Below are positions 35,573 to 44,979 of a DNA stretch of 64,000 bases, one piece after another. Each line of letters begins with the position of its first letter. The stretch's first letter is position 1. The notes under the pieces were generated by a model, which was given only the letters and a program-made list of their open reading frames with translations, was not told where the DNA came from and ran no database searches. Where the stretch lies: NCBI GenBank assembly GCA_050289805.1, contig JBNKGL010000009.1:1-64000 (forward strand). The letters run 5' to 3'. Origin of the DNA: JAUILA01 sp050289805. GTDB taxonomy: Bacteria > Bacteroidota > Bacteroidia > Cytophagales > Cyclobacteriaceae. Made by a program: the position numbers and the translations under genes.

Positions 35573-36352
35573 TTAACCAGAAATAAGGTAGCCTCCATCA
35601 GCGGCGTAGACACCGCCGGTCATGTAGGAACCTGCATCGGAGGCCAGCAGCATGACCACACCGGCCATTTCATCCGGCTCGGCAATTCGTTGCAGTGGGA
35701 CTGCCCTTTCATACTGACGTACAAGCTTTTCATTTGTCCAGAGACCTTCACTGAATTTGGTTTTGATCAATCCGGGACAAACGACATTCGACCTGATACC
35801 ATATCGCCCCCATTCCTTTGCCTGGTTTTGAGTGAGCATTATAAGAGCCGACTTGGTCACACTGTATAAACCCAGGCCAAAACCGGGTTGAATGCCTTCG
35901 ACGGAAGATATGTTAATAATGCTTCCTCCATTATTCTCCTTCATATGGGGCATTACGAGGTTTGACAAGATCCACGGCGCCTTCACATTCACATCCATGA
36001 TCTTATCGAAAACAACCTCCTCCGATCCTTCAAGGGGACCAAAATATGGATTAATGGCTGCATTGTTCACGAGTATGTCAATTCGGCCAAAACGATCCAT
36101 AGTATCCTGAACCAGTGATTTGCGTTGCGCGGAATCTCCGACGTGGCATTGAATTCCGGTTGCGTCCAGGCCCATTTTCCGAAATTCATCAGCAACCTCA
36201 TCCACTGCTTCCTGCTTTCTGCTGCTCACCACAACCCGGGCTCCATTTTCCGCCAGACCCTGGGCAATGGCCTTACCAATACCCTTGGACGCGCCGGTTA
36301 CAATGGCAACTTTCCCCTCAAGGCTGAATTTCGATCTGATATTTTCCGTCAT
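35573..36352 (-). CDS. SDR-family NAD(P)-dependent dehydrogenase
   Basis: A classical short-chain dehydrogenase of 259 residues: cofactor motif TGASKGIG at 19-26, NNAA at about 96-99, and catalytic Ser150, Tyr163 and Lys167. The SRK after the second beta strand suggests NADP(H) preference. The C-terminal GGVYAADGGYLIS is typical of the 3-oxoacyl-reductase/gluconate dehydrogenase group. It lies 17 bases after an acyl-CoA dehydrogenase gene on the same strand, so it may act in the same acyl-CoA or short-chain alcohol pathway. Confidence 0.88.
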   Translation of the reverse strand: MTENIRSKFSLEGKVAIVTGASKGIGKAIAQGLAENGARVVVSSRKQEAVDEVADEFRKMGLDATGIQCHVGDSAQRKSLVQDTMDRFGRIDILVNNAAINPYFGPLEGSEEVVFDKIMDVNVKAPWILSNLVMPHMKENNGGSIINISSVEGIQPGFGLGLYSVTKSALIMLTQNQAKEWGRYGIRSNVVCPGLIKTKFSEGLWTNEKLVRQYERAVPLQRIAEPDEMAGVVMLLASDAGSYMTGGVYAADGGYLISG

Positions 36353-36369
36353 CGTAATAATTGTGTTTT

Positions 36370-38169
36370 CTATGAGAATAATGATGTATCCTTTTTCAGT
36401 GTAGGCACATCCTTGTCCATCAATGTCATTGAAAGCCCAATGGCCCTCGGCATTTCATATCGAAAATAAAACTTCATACACTCTACCTTTGCTTTGCAAA
36501 AATCATCCGGATAGTTATTGTCTTCTTCCAGTGCTTTCGAGGCCATTTCAATCCATTGCCAGCCAATGATTATGGTCCCCATATATTCCATGAAGATGGT
36601 GGCATCCGCGAGGAAGCGCTCGTAATTGCCCTGTTTCGCAAAATCAATCAGAAAATCAACAATCTCATCAGCGAGTGTAACAGCAGAACCCAAAACTTCC
36701 GCCTGTTGCTTCAATTCACTGATTTCTGATACCCCTTGAATGGTTTTACGTATTTCAGCCATTAATAATTTATAGGGCGCACCGTTTTCCATTGTTACTT
36801 TTCTACCGAGCAGGTCCAGTGATTGAATTCCTGTGGTCCCTTCATATATGGAGAATATCCTGATATCACGATAATATTGCTGCAAAATGAAATCTTCACA
36901 GAATCCATATCCGCCAAGAACCTGTAATCCCGTACTTACCGATTCAATACCCTTCTCTGCAGGATACGTCTTGGCAATGGGTGTTAATATATCCAGGAGC
37001 TGTGAATATCTTTTCCGTTCATCGGGATCTGAATGAGTTGCCGACAGGTCCTGGTAACGTGCCGAGAGAAGGATCAGGCTTAAAGAACCTTCCGAAATGA
37101 CCCGCTGAAACAGCAGCATCCTTTTCACATCAGGATGATTGATGATCAATGTTTGTTCTTTCTGGGGATCCTTGTCTCCGGTTTGAGTCAGTTTACGTCC
37201 TTGTGGTCGTTCACGTGCATATGTGAGTGAGGCGTGATATGCCGCCATTGAAATGGCCGCTGCGCCCCGCCCTACGGCAATACGGGCAGTATTCATCATT
37301 TTGAACATGTAGTTCAAACCCTCGTTAGGCTTTCCCACCAGCCATCCGCGACAGTCTTCCCTGTCGCCAAAAGAAAGGTGTGTGGTGCAATATCCTTTTT
37401 GCCCAAGTTTCTGAAAGTCCCCGACCGTATTCACGTCATTCGGATGCAAGGAACCTTCAGGATCAGGCCTGAGTTTCGGAACGACAAAGAGCGAGATGCC
37501 TTTAGTGCCGGCGGGCGCTCCTTCAATACGTGCCAGTAAAAGATGAACAACATTTTCGATGCCCTGATAGTCTCCCCCGGAAATAAAGATCTTTTGTCCC
37601 CGTATTTTATAATAATCCCCTTCCTGAACGGCTGTTGTTACAATATCCGACAATGAACTTCCTGCCTGGGGCTCCGTAAGGCACATGGTACCTGCCCACT
37701 TGCCGGTGAGCATATTGGTAACATATATCTTTCTGAGGTCTTCCGTAGCGAAGAACTGTATCAATTCAGCCGCACCGGCCGTCAGGCCCGCATAACCAGG
37801 CAAATGATTATTGGCAGTCTCCTTGATAAAAGCTGCGGCTGAAAGCACCATATTAGGAAGCTGCAAACCCCCGGCATCATGTTCGAAAGTTGCGCCTGTG
37901 AAACCTGACTCCCCGCACAGTTTCAGAAACCTCACGACCTGGGGATGCACAATGATTTCGCCATCCTTATAATATGCAGGTGCCTGATCCATTTCACGGA
38001 AATATGGATACATTTCCTTATCTGAAAACTCCTTTACAGAATCCAGGTAATCATTGATGGCCGTTGAGTCATATACTTCGAAATGATCTTGGTTAAGAAC
38101 CTCATCCAGTTGATGAACGTCGAAGAGAATAAATTTTACAGTCTGAAGGTCTACATACTGATCTTTCAT
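36370..38169 (-). CDS. Acyl-CoA dehydrogenase, long form (DmdC-like)
   Basis: At about 600 residues it is longer than usual acyl-CoA dehydrogenases and matches the subgroup with an N-terminal helix and extra C-terminal domain that includes 3-methylthiopropanoyl-CoA dehydrogenases. Seen are MCLTEPQAGSSLSDI (flavin-binding), KIFISGGD, MMNTARIAVGRGAAA, QVLGGYGFCEDF and the catalytic-base region SIYEGTTGIQSLDL. The ATG at 38169 is chosen because MKDQYVDLQTVKFILFDV is the usual start of this group. It likely oxidises an acyl-CoA to the enoyl-CoA with electrons to ETF. The substrate cannot be read, and the DMSP link is only by similarity. Confidence 0.85.
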   Translation of the reverse strand: MKDQYVDLQTVKFILFDVHQLDEVLNQDHFEVYDSTAINDYLDSVKEFSDKEMYPYFREMDQAPAYYKDGEIIVHPQVVRFLKLCGESGFTGATFEHDAGGLQLPNMVLSAAAFIKETANNHLPGYAGLTAGAAELIQFFATEDLRKIYVTNMLTGKWAGTMCLTEPQAGSSLSDIVTTAVQEGDYYKIRGQKIFISGGDYQGIENVVHLLLARIEGAPAGTKGISLFVVPKLRPDPEGSLHPNDVNTVGDFQKLGQKGYCTTHLSFGDREDCRGWLVGKPNEGLNYMFKMMNTARIAVGRGAAAISMAAYHASLTYARERPQGRKLTQTGDKDPQKEQTLIINHPDVKRMLLFQRVISEGSLSLILLSARYQDLSATHSDPDERKRYSQLLDILTPIAKTYPAEKGIESVSTGLQVLGGYGFCEDFILQQYYRDIRIFSIYEGTTGIQSLDLLGRKVTMENGAPYKLLMAEIRKTIQGVSEISELKQQAEVLGSAVTLADEIVDFLIDFAKQGNYERFLADATIFMEYMGTIIIGWQWIEMASKALEEDNNYPDDFCKAKVECMKFYFRYEMPRAIGLSMTLMDKDVPTLKKDTSLFS

Positions 38170-38279
38170 GCGCGGGGAATGCTTTAACTTCAATATAGGC
38201 AATTTCCATAAGTTCGGGTGTTGAAATATCCTCATAGCATTATTTTCATCAATATAAATTTCCTTCTATCTTGACCGTA

Positions 38280-39629
38280 ATGAAACTCTTGATTCTTTCA
38301 TTCGCTCTTTTTATATGTGTATCGCCCTGTTCAGGACAATTTTCACAGGCTGAACGTGACAGCATTGCCAGGCTATCTGCGGAAGATCACAAATTAATGA
38401 AAGAGCAACTGGGTATTAGAGTCCCAAATCGTGCGGGACCTTCCGGTAATCCCACTGATCCCAATGCAGCGAACAGTGACGAAACCAAGGTAAATTCATA
38501 TGTTCTTCCCGATCCTCTGAAATTCAATAACGGGGAGAAGGTACAAACGAGCCAACAATGGTGGGATCAGCGCCGGCCAGAGATTGTTGAGCTTTTTGAA
38601 CGCGAAATTTACGGCCGGGTACCTTCAAACATCCCTGCAGTGACCTGGAAAATTATATCTTCCAGAGATACAGTCATTGGCAACTTCCCTGTAAAGGAAA
38701 GAATGCTTGCAGGTATCGTTGATAATTCGACAATGCCAGGGATTTCGGTGGAGATCGAACTTCTCATCGTCACTCCATTATCTGCTTCAGACGCAGTTCC
38801 CCTGGTTTTGGAGTTTGGGTTCATCCGATCCCCGTTCGGCCCGCCACCTGCGACCTCCATTTTTTCACCCGGAGAACCGGATTGGAAGGAACAGATCATA
38901 TCAAGGGGCTGGGGATTTGGAATTCTCAACCCTGCAAGTATTCAGGCAGATCATGGAGCAGGGTTGAATACAGGAATCATCGGGCTTGTCAATCAGGGTA
39001 AACCCAGAAAACCAGATGACTGGGGTACGCTTCGTGCATGGGCATGGGGAGCCGGTAAAGTACTGGATTACCTGGAGTCAGATCAGTCTGTTGATGCAAA
39101 TCGAGTTGCCATTGCAGGATTGTCAAGATACGGCAAAGCCGCGGTGGTCGCACTTGCCTTTGAACCTCGTTTTTCATTGGGTTTTATTGGATCTTCAGGA
39201 GCAGGAGGCACCAAGATCTTACGACGAAATTTTGGTGAACAAGTGGAAAACCTGGCGTCATCCTATGAATATCATTGGTTTGCGGGCAATTTTATAAAAT
39301 ATGCTTCCGGGCTCACCACGAATGACCTTCCTGTAGATGCTCATGAACTTATCGCCCTATGCGCTCCCAGACCCATTTTCATCAGCGTGGGTTCACCATT
39401 TGTTGAAGGCACCTGGGTGGATGCAAGAGGAATGTTTCTTGCCGGGGTTCACGCAGAACCGGTATATGAGCTGGTTGGAAAAATAGGTATGAACATTACT
39501 GAATTTCCGGTACTCGGCACAGCAGTTACCGCTGGTGACATAGCCTTTCGTCAGCATGCCGGCGGCCACACGATGGGACCCAATTGGAGCACCATGCTGG
39601 CATGGGCATCGCGATACTGGACAAAATAA
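38280..39629 (+). CDS. Secreted CE15-like alpha/beta hydrolase (glucuronoyl esterase type)
   Basis: The ATG at 38280 begins a signal peptide (LLILSFALFICVSPCSG); a TTG three codons upstream is less likely. The 449-residue enzyme has the CE15 nucleophile motif GLSRYGKAA with Ser282, the following SSGAGG block, WGTLRAWAWG, and a C-terminal QHAGGHTMGP with His426 and His430 as catalytic-His candidates. CE15 enzymes split esters between glucuronic acid on xylan and lignin alcohols; marine Bacteroidota carry many CE15-like proteins of uncertain substrate. It is divergent from the acyl-CoA dehydrogenase and followed by a carrier gene 87 bases on. Confidence 0.75.
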   Translation: MKLLILSFALFICVSPCSGQFSQAERDSIARLSAEDHKLMKEQLGIRVPNRAGPSGNPTDPNAANSDETKVNSYVLPDPLKFNNGEKVQTSQQWWDQRRPEIVELFEREIYGRVPSNIPAVTWKIISSRDTVIGNFPVKERMLAGIVDNSTMPGISVEIELLIVTPLSASDAVPLVLEFGFIRSPFGPPPATSIFSPGEPDWKEQIISRGWGFGILNPASIQADHGAGLNTGIIGLVNQGKPRKPDDWGTLRAWAWGAGKVLDYLESDQSVDANRVAIAGLSRYGKAAVVALAFEPRFSLGFIGSSGAGGTKILRRNFGEQVENLASSYEYHWFAGNFIKYASGLTTNDLPVDAHELIALCAPRPIFISVGSPFVEGTWVDARGMFLAGVHAEPVYELVGKIGMNITEFPVLGTAVTAGDIAFRQHAGGHTMGPNWSTMLAWASRYWTK

Positions 39630-39689
39630 CGGACCCTAAGATTCTAATGTCTGTCAGGTACGTCAAAAGTCATTTATTTGTCGGAAATT

Positions 39690-39705
39690 AGTTGATATAT
39701 CAACT
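39690..39705. promoter_or_regulatory. Perfect 16-bp palindrome before the MFS gene
   Basis: agttgatatatcaact is fully self-complementary and ends 11 bases before the ATG at 39717. A dimeric repressor bound here would cover the ribosome-binding/promoter area. No regulator gene is adjacent. Confidence 0.35.
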
Positions 39706-39716
39706 TCTCGACCAAA

Positions 39717-40958
39717 ATGAAAGTTGTGCTGGGCCTGCGGGAAAATTGGAAACAATTTACCATTCTTCTGATTATCAATGGTTTTGTTGGTGGAATGGTT
39801 GGGTTGGAAAGGACAATTTTACCCCAAATTGCCGAAGCAGATTTCGCAATCGCTGCTAAAACCGCTATTCTTTCTTTCATCATTGTATTCGGAATATCTA
39901 AAGCAATCACCAACTACTATACCGGTGCGTTGGCGAACCGCTTTGGAAGAAAAAGGCTTCTCGTTCTGGGATGGTTATTCGGGTTGCCGGTTCCCTTCAT
40001 ACTGATCTATGCAGGCAGCTGGAATGCCATTATTGCGGCAAATATATTGCTGGGCATAAACCAGGGACTCACATGGTCCAGCACTATTGTCATGAAGATT
40101 GATCTTGTCGGTCCAAGGAACAGGGGGCTTGCCATGGGTCTCAATGAATCAGCGGGCTATCTCGCTGTAGGGATCGTGGCATTTCTTACAGGATTGATCG
40201 CATCTGAATATGGCTTGCGACCCTATCCTTTTTACATGGGTATAGCATTTGTTCTGATTGGGCTATTGGGAAGTATCCTTCTAGTTAAAGACACTATTCA
40301 TCATGTCAATGTGGAAACCGAAACGAGTAGCGTACCTCTCCTTAAAAACGTTTTTCTGGATACCACATGGCTTAACCCCAATCTTGGATCTATCACGCAG
40401 GCCGGATTGGTGAATAATCTGAACGACGGAATGATCTGGGGTCTCTTTCCAATGCTCCTCGTGAGTAAAGATTTTACGTTGGATGAGGTTGGGAAAATTG
40501 TGGCGGTCTATCCCATCGTCTGGGGACTGGGTCAGTTAGTCACAGGTAAAGTTGCCGATCATTTCAATAAAAAATCAATGCTTATTTGGGGAATGGTGAT
40601 CCAGGGAATTGCGATTCTGGGAATGTCTTTCGCCTCAACCCTGAATCAGTTCCTGGTGCTAAGCTGTACCCTCGGTTTAGGAACCGCCATCGTATACCCA
40701 ACGTTCATGGCGGCAATTTCAGATTATACAAATCCCCTGCAACGCGCCAGGAGTATCGGTGTATTCAGGTTATGGCGGGACCTGGGATATGCCATTGGCG
40801 CTATTCTAACCGGCATTGTCGCCGACAAGTTCGGAATTTTCAGCTCCGTACGCCTTACAGCAATAATTACCCTGGCTTCCGCTGTAATTATCCTGATAAG
40901 AATGCAAAACCCGACCAAAGAGCCCTATTCAGATGACATGTCTGAAAACATTACTTAA
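39717..40958 (+). CDS. MFS transporter
   Basis: Twelve predicted membrane helices in 413 residues. The loop 2-3 motif is GALANRFGRKRLL, the A-motif of the major facilitator superfamily, and it is echoed by GKVADHFNKKSML in the second half. Helix 4-5 has LGINQGLTWSSTIVMKIDLVGPRNRGLAMGLNE. The substrate is not readable; the pattern resembles drug or sugar efflux-type carriers. A palindrome just upstream suggests its own regulation. Confidence 0.85.
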   Translation: MKVVLGLRENWKQFTILLIINGFVGGMVGLERTILPQIAEADFAIAAKTAILSFIIVFGISKAITNYYTGALANRFGRKRLLVLGWLFGLPVPFILIYAGSWNAIIAANILLGINQGLTWSSTIVMKIDLVGPRNRGLAMGLNESAGYLAVGIVAFLTGLIASEYGLRPYPFYMGIAFVLIGLLGSILLVKDTIHHVNVETETSSVPLLKNVFLDTTWLNPNLGSITQAGLVNNLNDGMIWGLFPMLLVSKDFTLDEVGKIVAVYPIVWGLGQLVTGKVADHFNKKSMLIWGMVIQGIAILGMSFASTLNQFLVLSCTLGLGTAIVYPTFMAAISDYTNPLQRARSIGVFRLWRDLGYAIGAILTGIVADKFGIFSSVRLTAIITLASAVIILIRMQNPTKEPYSDDMSENIT

Positions 40959-40995
40959 TTAATATTCGTATATTATAGTAATAAGAATTTTGACC

Positions 40996-41256
40996 ATGAG
41001 CACTGGAATAGGATTTGCCGGACTGGGAAAATATCTGAATGATAAAAGCCTGAACCTTCTCAGGCGTGGGAAAGGTGCTGCCCAACCCGATTCGTATCGG
41101 GAAGATTTGAGGGAACATCAATCCAATAAAACCAATTATGAACAACTTTCTTCCTGGCAAGCGGAAAGAAGGCAGGAAACCAAACGCACGAAGCTCATCA
41201 TTTTTTTGGTCCTGTTAGGTATTATTATCGCATCAACCGTTCTGGTCGTAACCTGA
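40996..41256 (+). CDS. Small tail-anchored protein of unknown function
   Basis: The 86-residue frame from the ATG at 40996 (a TTG six bases upstream is less likely) has a Gly-rich start, a charged helical middle (QSNKTNYEQLSSWQAERRQETKR) and one C-terminal membrane helix (IIFLVLLGIIIASTVLVV) ending two residues before the stop. I recognise no family. It lies 37 bases after the MFS gene and may be co-transcribed. Confidence 0.6.
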   Translation: MSTGIGFAGLGKYLNDKSLNLLRRGKGAAQPDSYREDLREHQSNKTNYEQLSSWQAERRQETKRTKLIIFLVLLGIIIASTVLVVT

Positions 41257-41268
41257 ACTTAGTGCTCT

Positions 41269-42210
41269 TTAAAATGCTCCCCGGGAAGATAATTGATTAT
41301 ACTCTTCCAGGATGTTCCCCATATCAGGTTCCTGCCGCATTAAATTACTCCGGGAGTCTTCGTTTTCAATCCACCGGTAGATCCACGAAAACCCCCACTT
41401 TCCATGGTATGCCATTTCGGTCTCATAAACAGGATCCTCCAATGCTTCATCAAGTGAAATGAATGAATATCCCCGTTGAATTAATTGTTGAATGACTGAT
41501 GTTAAATACCTAGCATTGAGTAAGTTATCATGACCAAGAAAGATCTGTTTTATTTGACGTCCATACAATGAACGTGACAGCGAATCAAAATAATCACACT
41601 GAGCAAGGGTATAGGCGACATAGGATTCTCCTATCCTCCCGGCTTCCTTTAAATTCCCCTCAGACAGGTAATAACTGTACAGCTGATCGAACAGCCAGTC
41701 AGAACTTTCTATGGTAAAGGGGGTAATTTTATAAGAACGGGATTCCAGGTAACTGGCAATACTGTCAAACTGAACCCTGTCAGCACCCATATCATTAAAG
41801 GGAAATCTGAAATATTTGAGATCTTTTCCCGATTGTTTTGACATTCCCCGAGTGACTGACTCTCCCTTCATCACGTCGTCACGAAAATTTTCAAACCCAA
41901 CGTCCGAATACCTTGGATGGCTGAAAGTGTGATTCCCAGGGGTACTATAGGATCGTGAAATCCAGTTCTGCAAAAGTTTCATATTTTCAACAACCGTCTC
42001 TGTACCATACAGTTTTGATTCATTGATGAAGATAGTCACCGGTATGTTCATTGAATCCAGCACACTGAGGAAGGGGGATTCACCACCACTGGATTTAAAA
42101 AGCCTTGTATTTGGAACATCATCAATGGTGATGGCTATTTCATACTGACCGTATCCGGTAAAAATTATGGATAAGATAAGGGTGAATGTGCAAGCGAAGT
42201 TTCTGATCAT
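41269..42210 (-). CDS. Secreted polysaccharide deacetylase (CE4/NodB)
   Basis: A signal peptide ends near residue 21 (FTGYG). The NodB metal triad is visible: Asp31 in ITIDDVPN, and His94 and His98 in GNHTFSHP. The catalytic-site strand FRFPFND follows. The C-terminal third (SRSLYGRQIKQIFLGHDNLLNARYL) is characteristic of the chitooligosaccharide-deacetylase-like subgroup found in Bacteroidota. It would remove N- or O-acetyl groups from a glycan in the periplasm or outside; the substrate is unknown. Confidence 0.82.
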   Translation of the reverse strand: MIRNFACTFTLILSIIFTGYGQYEIAITIDDVPNTRLFKSSGGESPFLSVLDSMNIPVTIFINESKLYGTETVVENMKLLQNWISRSYSTPGNHTFSHPRYSDVGFENFRDDVMKGESVTRGMSKQSGKDLKYFRFPFNDMGADRVQFDSIASYLESRSYKITPFTIESSDWLFDQLYSYYLSEGNLKEAGRIGESYVAYTLAQCDYFDSLSRSLYGRQIKQIFLGHDNLLNARYLTSVIQQLIQRGYSFISLDEALEDPVYETEMAYHGKWGFSWIYRWIENEDSRSNLMRQEPDMGNILEEYNQLSSRGAF

Positions 42211-42366
42211 ACTTTGAATGTAAGTGTTTTTAAGGAAATATATTTTCTTACCAAATCATAACTTAAGCGGATATCTTTATGGGTCTGAAGACTCTTCTGT
42301 ATATTTATGTAGAAGAAATAAATTCACTAAAGAATTTCTTAATAATTTCATTCGGTAACGTATTAT

Positions 42367-43038
42367 ATGAAAAAAGTAATGATTACCGGATCATCCGGAA
42401 TGGTTGGAAAAGGGGCACTACTGGAATGCCTCGACCATCCTCAAATTGATCATGTCCTCATCATTAACCGAAAGAGTATACATCTTTCCCACCCTAAACT
42501 TGAAGAAATCCTTCTTGATAATTTTCTGAATATTTCCAGCATTCAGGACCGGCTAGCCGGATATGACGCCTGTTTTCACTGCATGGGAATTTCAGCGGTT
42601 GGTTTGAGTGAAGAACAGTACACAGAAATAACCTATACAATCACAAAAGCATTCGTTGACATACTTTATGATCTGAATAAAAAGATGGTATTTGTTTATG
42701 TGTCCGGGCAGGGAACGGACGAGACGGAGAAAGGCCGAATCATGTGGGCAAGAGTGAAAGGGCGTACCGAGAATATGATTTTCTCCAAGGGCTTTTACGA
42801 TGCCTATGCGTTCCGTCCTGGATTTATACTGCCCGAAAAAGGTATTACCTCACGAACCAGGCTTTACAATACAATATACAAGATCGCCAAACCATTTTTC
42901 CCGCTATTGAGAAAGTCGAAAAACGTTACCACCACCACAAAATTAGGACTGGCAATGATTGCTACCCTGACACATCCGTTATCAAAGAAGATTCTTGATA
43001 ACCGCGATATTAATCAATTGGCAGCATCTGTTGTTTAA
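42367..43038 (+). CDS. NAD(P)-binding Rossmann protein, epimerase-like
   Basis: The N-terminal motif ITGSSGMVGKGAL (near residues 6-18) binds the dinucleotide, and VYVSGQGTDETEKGRIMWARVKGRTE holds the region of the extended-SDR active site, without the classical YxxxK. This is the short NmrA/HTATIP2-like subgroup (223 residues). Precise function is unknown. It is separated from the leftward deacetylase by a 156-bp A/T-rich spacer that should carry divergent promoters. Confidence 0.75.
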   Translation: MKKVMITGSSGMVGKGALLECLDHPQIDHVLIINRKSIHLSHPKLEEILLDNFLNISSIQDRLAGYDACFHCMGISAVGLSEEQYTEITYTITKAFVDILYDLNKKMVFVYVSGQGTDETEKGRIMWARVKGRTENMIFSKGFYDAYAFRPGFILPEKGITSRTRLYNTIYKIAKPFFPLLRKSKNVTTTTKLGLAMIATLTHPLSKKILDNRDINQLAASVV

Positions 43039-43065
43039 GTACTACAGCAGCAAAAAGGAATTTAA

Positions 43066-44103
43066 ATGAAGCAATTCGGCGGTAAAATAACACAGGAACT
43101 AAAGGCAAGATATTCAAAGTCTGACAACTGGTCGGAGAACAAATTCCAGAACCTTGAAAAGACTACGATGGATGTGAATATCCAGACCCTTCCCAAAATA
43201 CTGTACCGGCAATTTTTTGAATCAGGGGGAAGAGAGCCCGGTTCTCCCCTTCCGATCCAGCCTTTCAGAATAAGTGAATTTCTGATTCCAGCAGATACAC
43301 CTAAATTCATCTGGTATGGTCATTCAGTACTGCTGATGCAGGTGAGTGGCAAGACCATATTGATAGATCCTATGTTTGGCCCAAATGCCTCCCCCATTGC
43401 TCCATTTGCAACAAAACGATTTTCAGTGGGGTCCCTGGAGATTATCGATTCTCTTCCTGAAATTGACCTGGTATTACTCACCCATGACCATTATGATCAT
43501 CTTGACCTGGACAGCATGCATCGGTTGATCCCCAAGGTAAAACACTTTTATACGGCCCTTGGCGTTGGGAGACATCTCAAATACTGGGGTGTACAGGGAA
43601 ATGATATAACAGAATTTGATTGGTGGGACGAGCGGAAATTTCACGATATCCACATCACCTTTACTCCTTCCCGTCACTTTTCCGGAAGAGGTCTTACAGA
43701 CCGGGCAAAATCACTATGGGGAGGATGGGTACTGAAAGAAAATAGTTCCAGTATATATTTCAGTGGCGACGGTGGATATGGTGATCATTTTAAAGAAGTA
43801 GGTTCGCGTTTCGGGCCTTTCGATATAGGTTTTATGGAATGCGGACAATACAATGAGCATTGGCGACAGATTCATATGTTTCCTGAAGAAGCTGTTCAGG
43901 CCGGACTGGACTCGGGTGTTAAGAAAGCGGTTCCGGTTCACTGGGGGGCCTTCTCCCTGGCTCAGCACACCTGGAAAGATCCTGCAGAACGCTTTGTTCA
44001 GGCAGCCAGGGAACAGAACCTGGAATTCCTGACCCCACGCCTCGGCGAACTGTTCACATTGGAGACCAGTCCCCCTGGCCACTGGTGGAATGATCATTCA
44101 TAG
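43066..44103 (+). CDS. Metallo-beta-lactamase-fold hydrolase, NAPE-PLD/UlaG-like
   Basis: The binuclear metal motif LTHDHYDHLD gives His140, His142, Asp144 and His145, and later IYFSGDGGYGDHF and PVHWGAFSLAQH complete the zinc ligands. WYGHSVLLMQVSGKTILIDP is the family's first strand pair. At 345 residues with an N-terminal extension and FSGRGLTDRAKSLWGGWVL it resembles N-acylphosphatidylethanolamine phospholipase D-like proteins. No signal peptide is seen. The real substrate in bacteria is not settled. Confidence 0.85.
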   Translation: MKQFGGKITQELKARYSKSDNWSENKFQNLEKTTMDVNIQTLPKILYRQFFESGGREPGSPLPIQPFRISEFLIPADTPKFIWYGHSVLLMQVSGKTILIDPMFGPNASPIAPFATKRFSVGSLEIIDSLPEIDLVLLTHDHYDHLDLDSMHRLIPKVKHFYTALGVGRHLKYWGVQGNDITEFDWWDERKFHDIHITFTPSRHFSGRGLTDRAKSLWGGWVLKENSSSIYFSGDGGYGDHFKEVGSRFGPFDIGFMECGQYNEHWRQIHMFPEEAVQAGLDSGVKKAVPVHWGAFSLAQHTWKDPAERFVQAAREQNLEFLTPRLGELFTLETSPPGHWWNDHS

Positions 44104-44156
44104 GTTTGAATTGATTGACAGCCATCGTAAATTGAAAATCACCTAATCCAATCCGA

Positions 44157-44963
44157 ATGAAAACTGCATTGTATATATTTCTGATAGTTGTTCTCACAGG
44201 CTGTTTTTCCGGGCAAAAGACTGAATCAGAATCGAACATTTCCAACCCGCTGGAGGGCACCATTATCGACCTGACCTATCCCTTTGACAGTACGACCCTG
44301 TTTTGGCCAACAGCGGATGGTTTTCACCTCTCCGGATCTGCTGGTCTTACCGATAAAGGGTTCTATTATTCAGCGTATTCGTTCTCCTCAGCTGAGCATG
44401 GAGGCACCCATCTTGATGCACCTGTCCATTTTTCAGAAGGAAAACAATCTGTTGATGAGATCCCGCTGGATAACCTCATAGGTAAGGCCATAGTAATTGA
44501 TATTTCCGACTCTTCTGTATTGAATCCAGACTACCAGATCAGTATTGCCGATGTACAGGAGTGGGAAAATGAACATGGCACAATTAAGGATCAGACCATC
44601 CTGTTATTCAGAACCGGGTTTGGAAAATTCTGGCCGGATGCAAAACGATATATGGGAACTGATGAGAAAGGCACTGAAGCTGTGGCGAAATTACATTTCC
44701 CGGGCATCCATCCCGAAACAGCTGAATGGTTAATTACAAATCGCAGAATCTCGGCAATAGGCATTGACACACCCAGTCTTGATTACGGACAATCATCTCT
44801 TTTCGAATCACATCGCAAACTCTTCAGCGCTAACATTCCCGGATTTGAAAATGTCGCGAACATGGACAAACTGCCTGAAACTGATTTTCAGATCATTGCT
44901 TTGCCTATGAAGATCAATGGTGGCAGCGGCGGCCCGCTGCGCATTGTTGCCATTGTAAACTGA
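44157..44963 (+). CDS. Cyclase-family lipoprotein (kynurenine-formamidase-like)
   Basis: The lipobox LTGC puts the lipid on Cys16. The family signature HGGTHLDAPVHF gives the metal ligands His81, His85, Asp87 and the nearby His91; GIDTPSLDYGQ and SHRKLFSANIPGFENVANMDKLP follow as usual. Members hydrolyse amides or act as cyclases with Mn or Zn. The substrate is unknown, and the lipidated periplasmic location argues against a simple tryptophan-catabolism role. Its end lies 17 bases from the convergent AI-2E gene. Confidence 0.85.
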   Translation: MKTALYIFLIVVLTGCFSGQKTESESNISNPLEGTIIDLTYPFDSTTLFWPTADGFHLSGSAGLTDKGFYYSAYSFSSAEHGGTHLDAPVHFSEGKQSVDEIPLDNLIGKAIVIDISDSSVLNPDYQISIADVQEWENEHGTIKDQTILLFRTGFGKFWPDAKRYMGTDEKGTEAVAKLHFPGIHPETAEWLITNRRISAIGIDTPSLDYGQSSLFESHRKLFSANIPGFENVANMDKLPETDFQIIALPMKINGGSGGPLRIVAIVN

Positions 44964-44979
44964 GATGAATTAAGAACAA

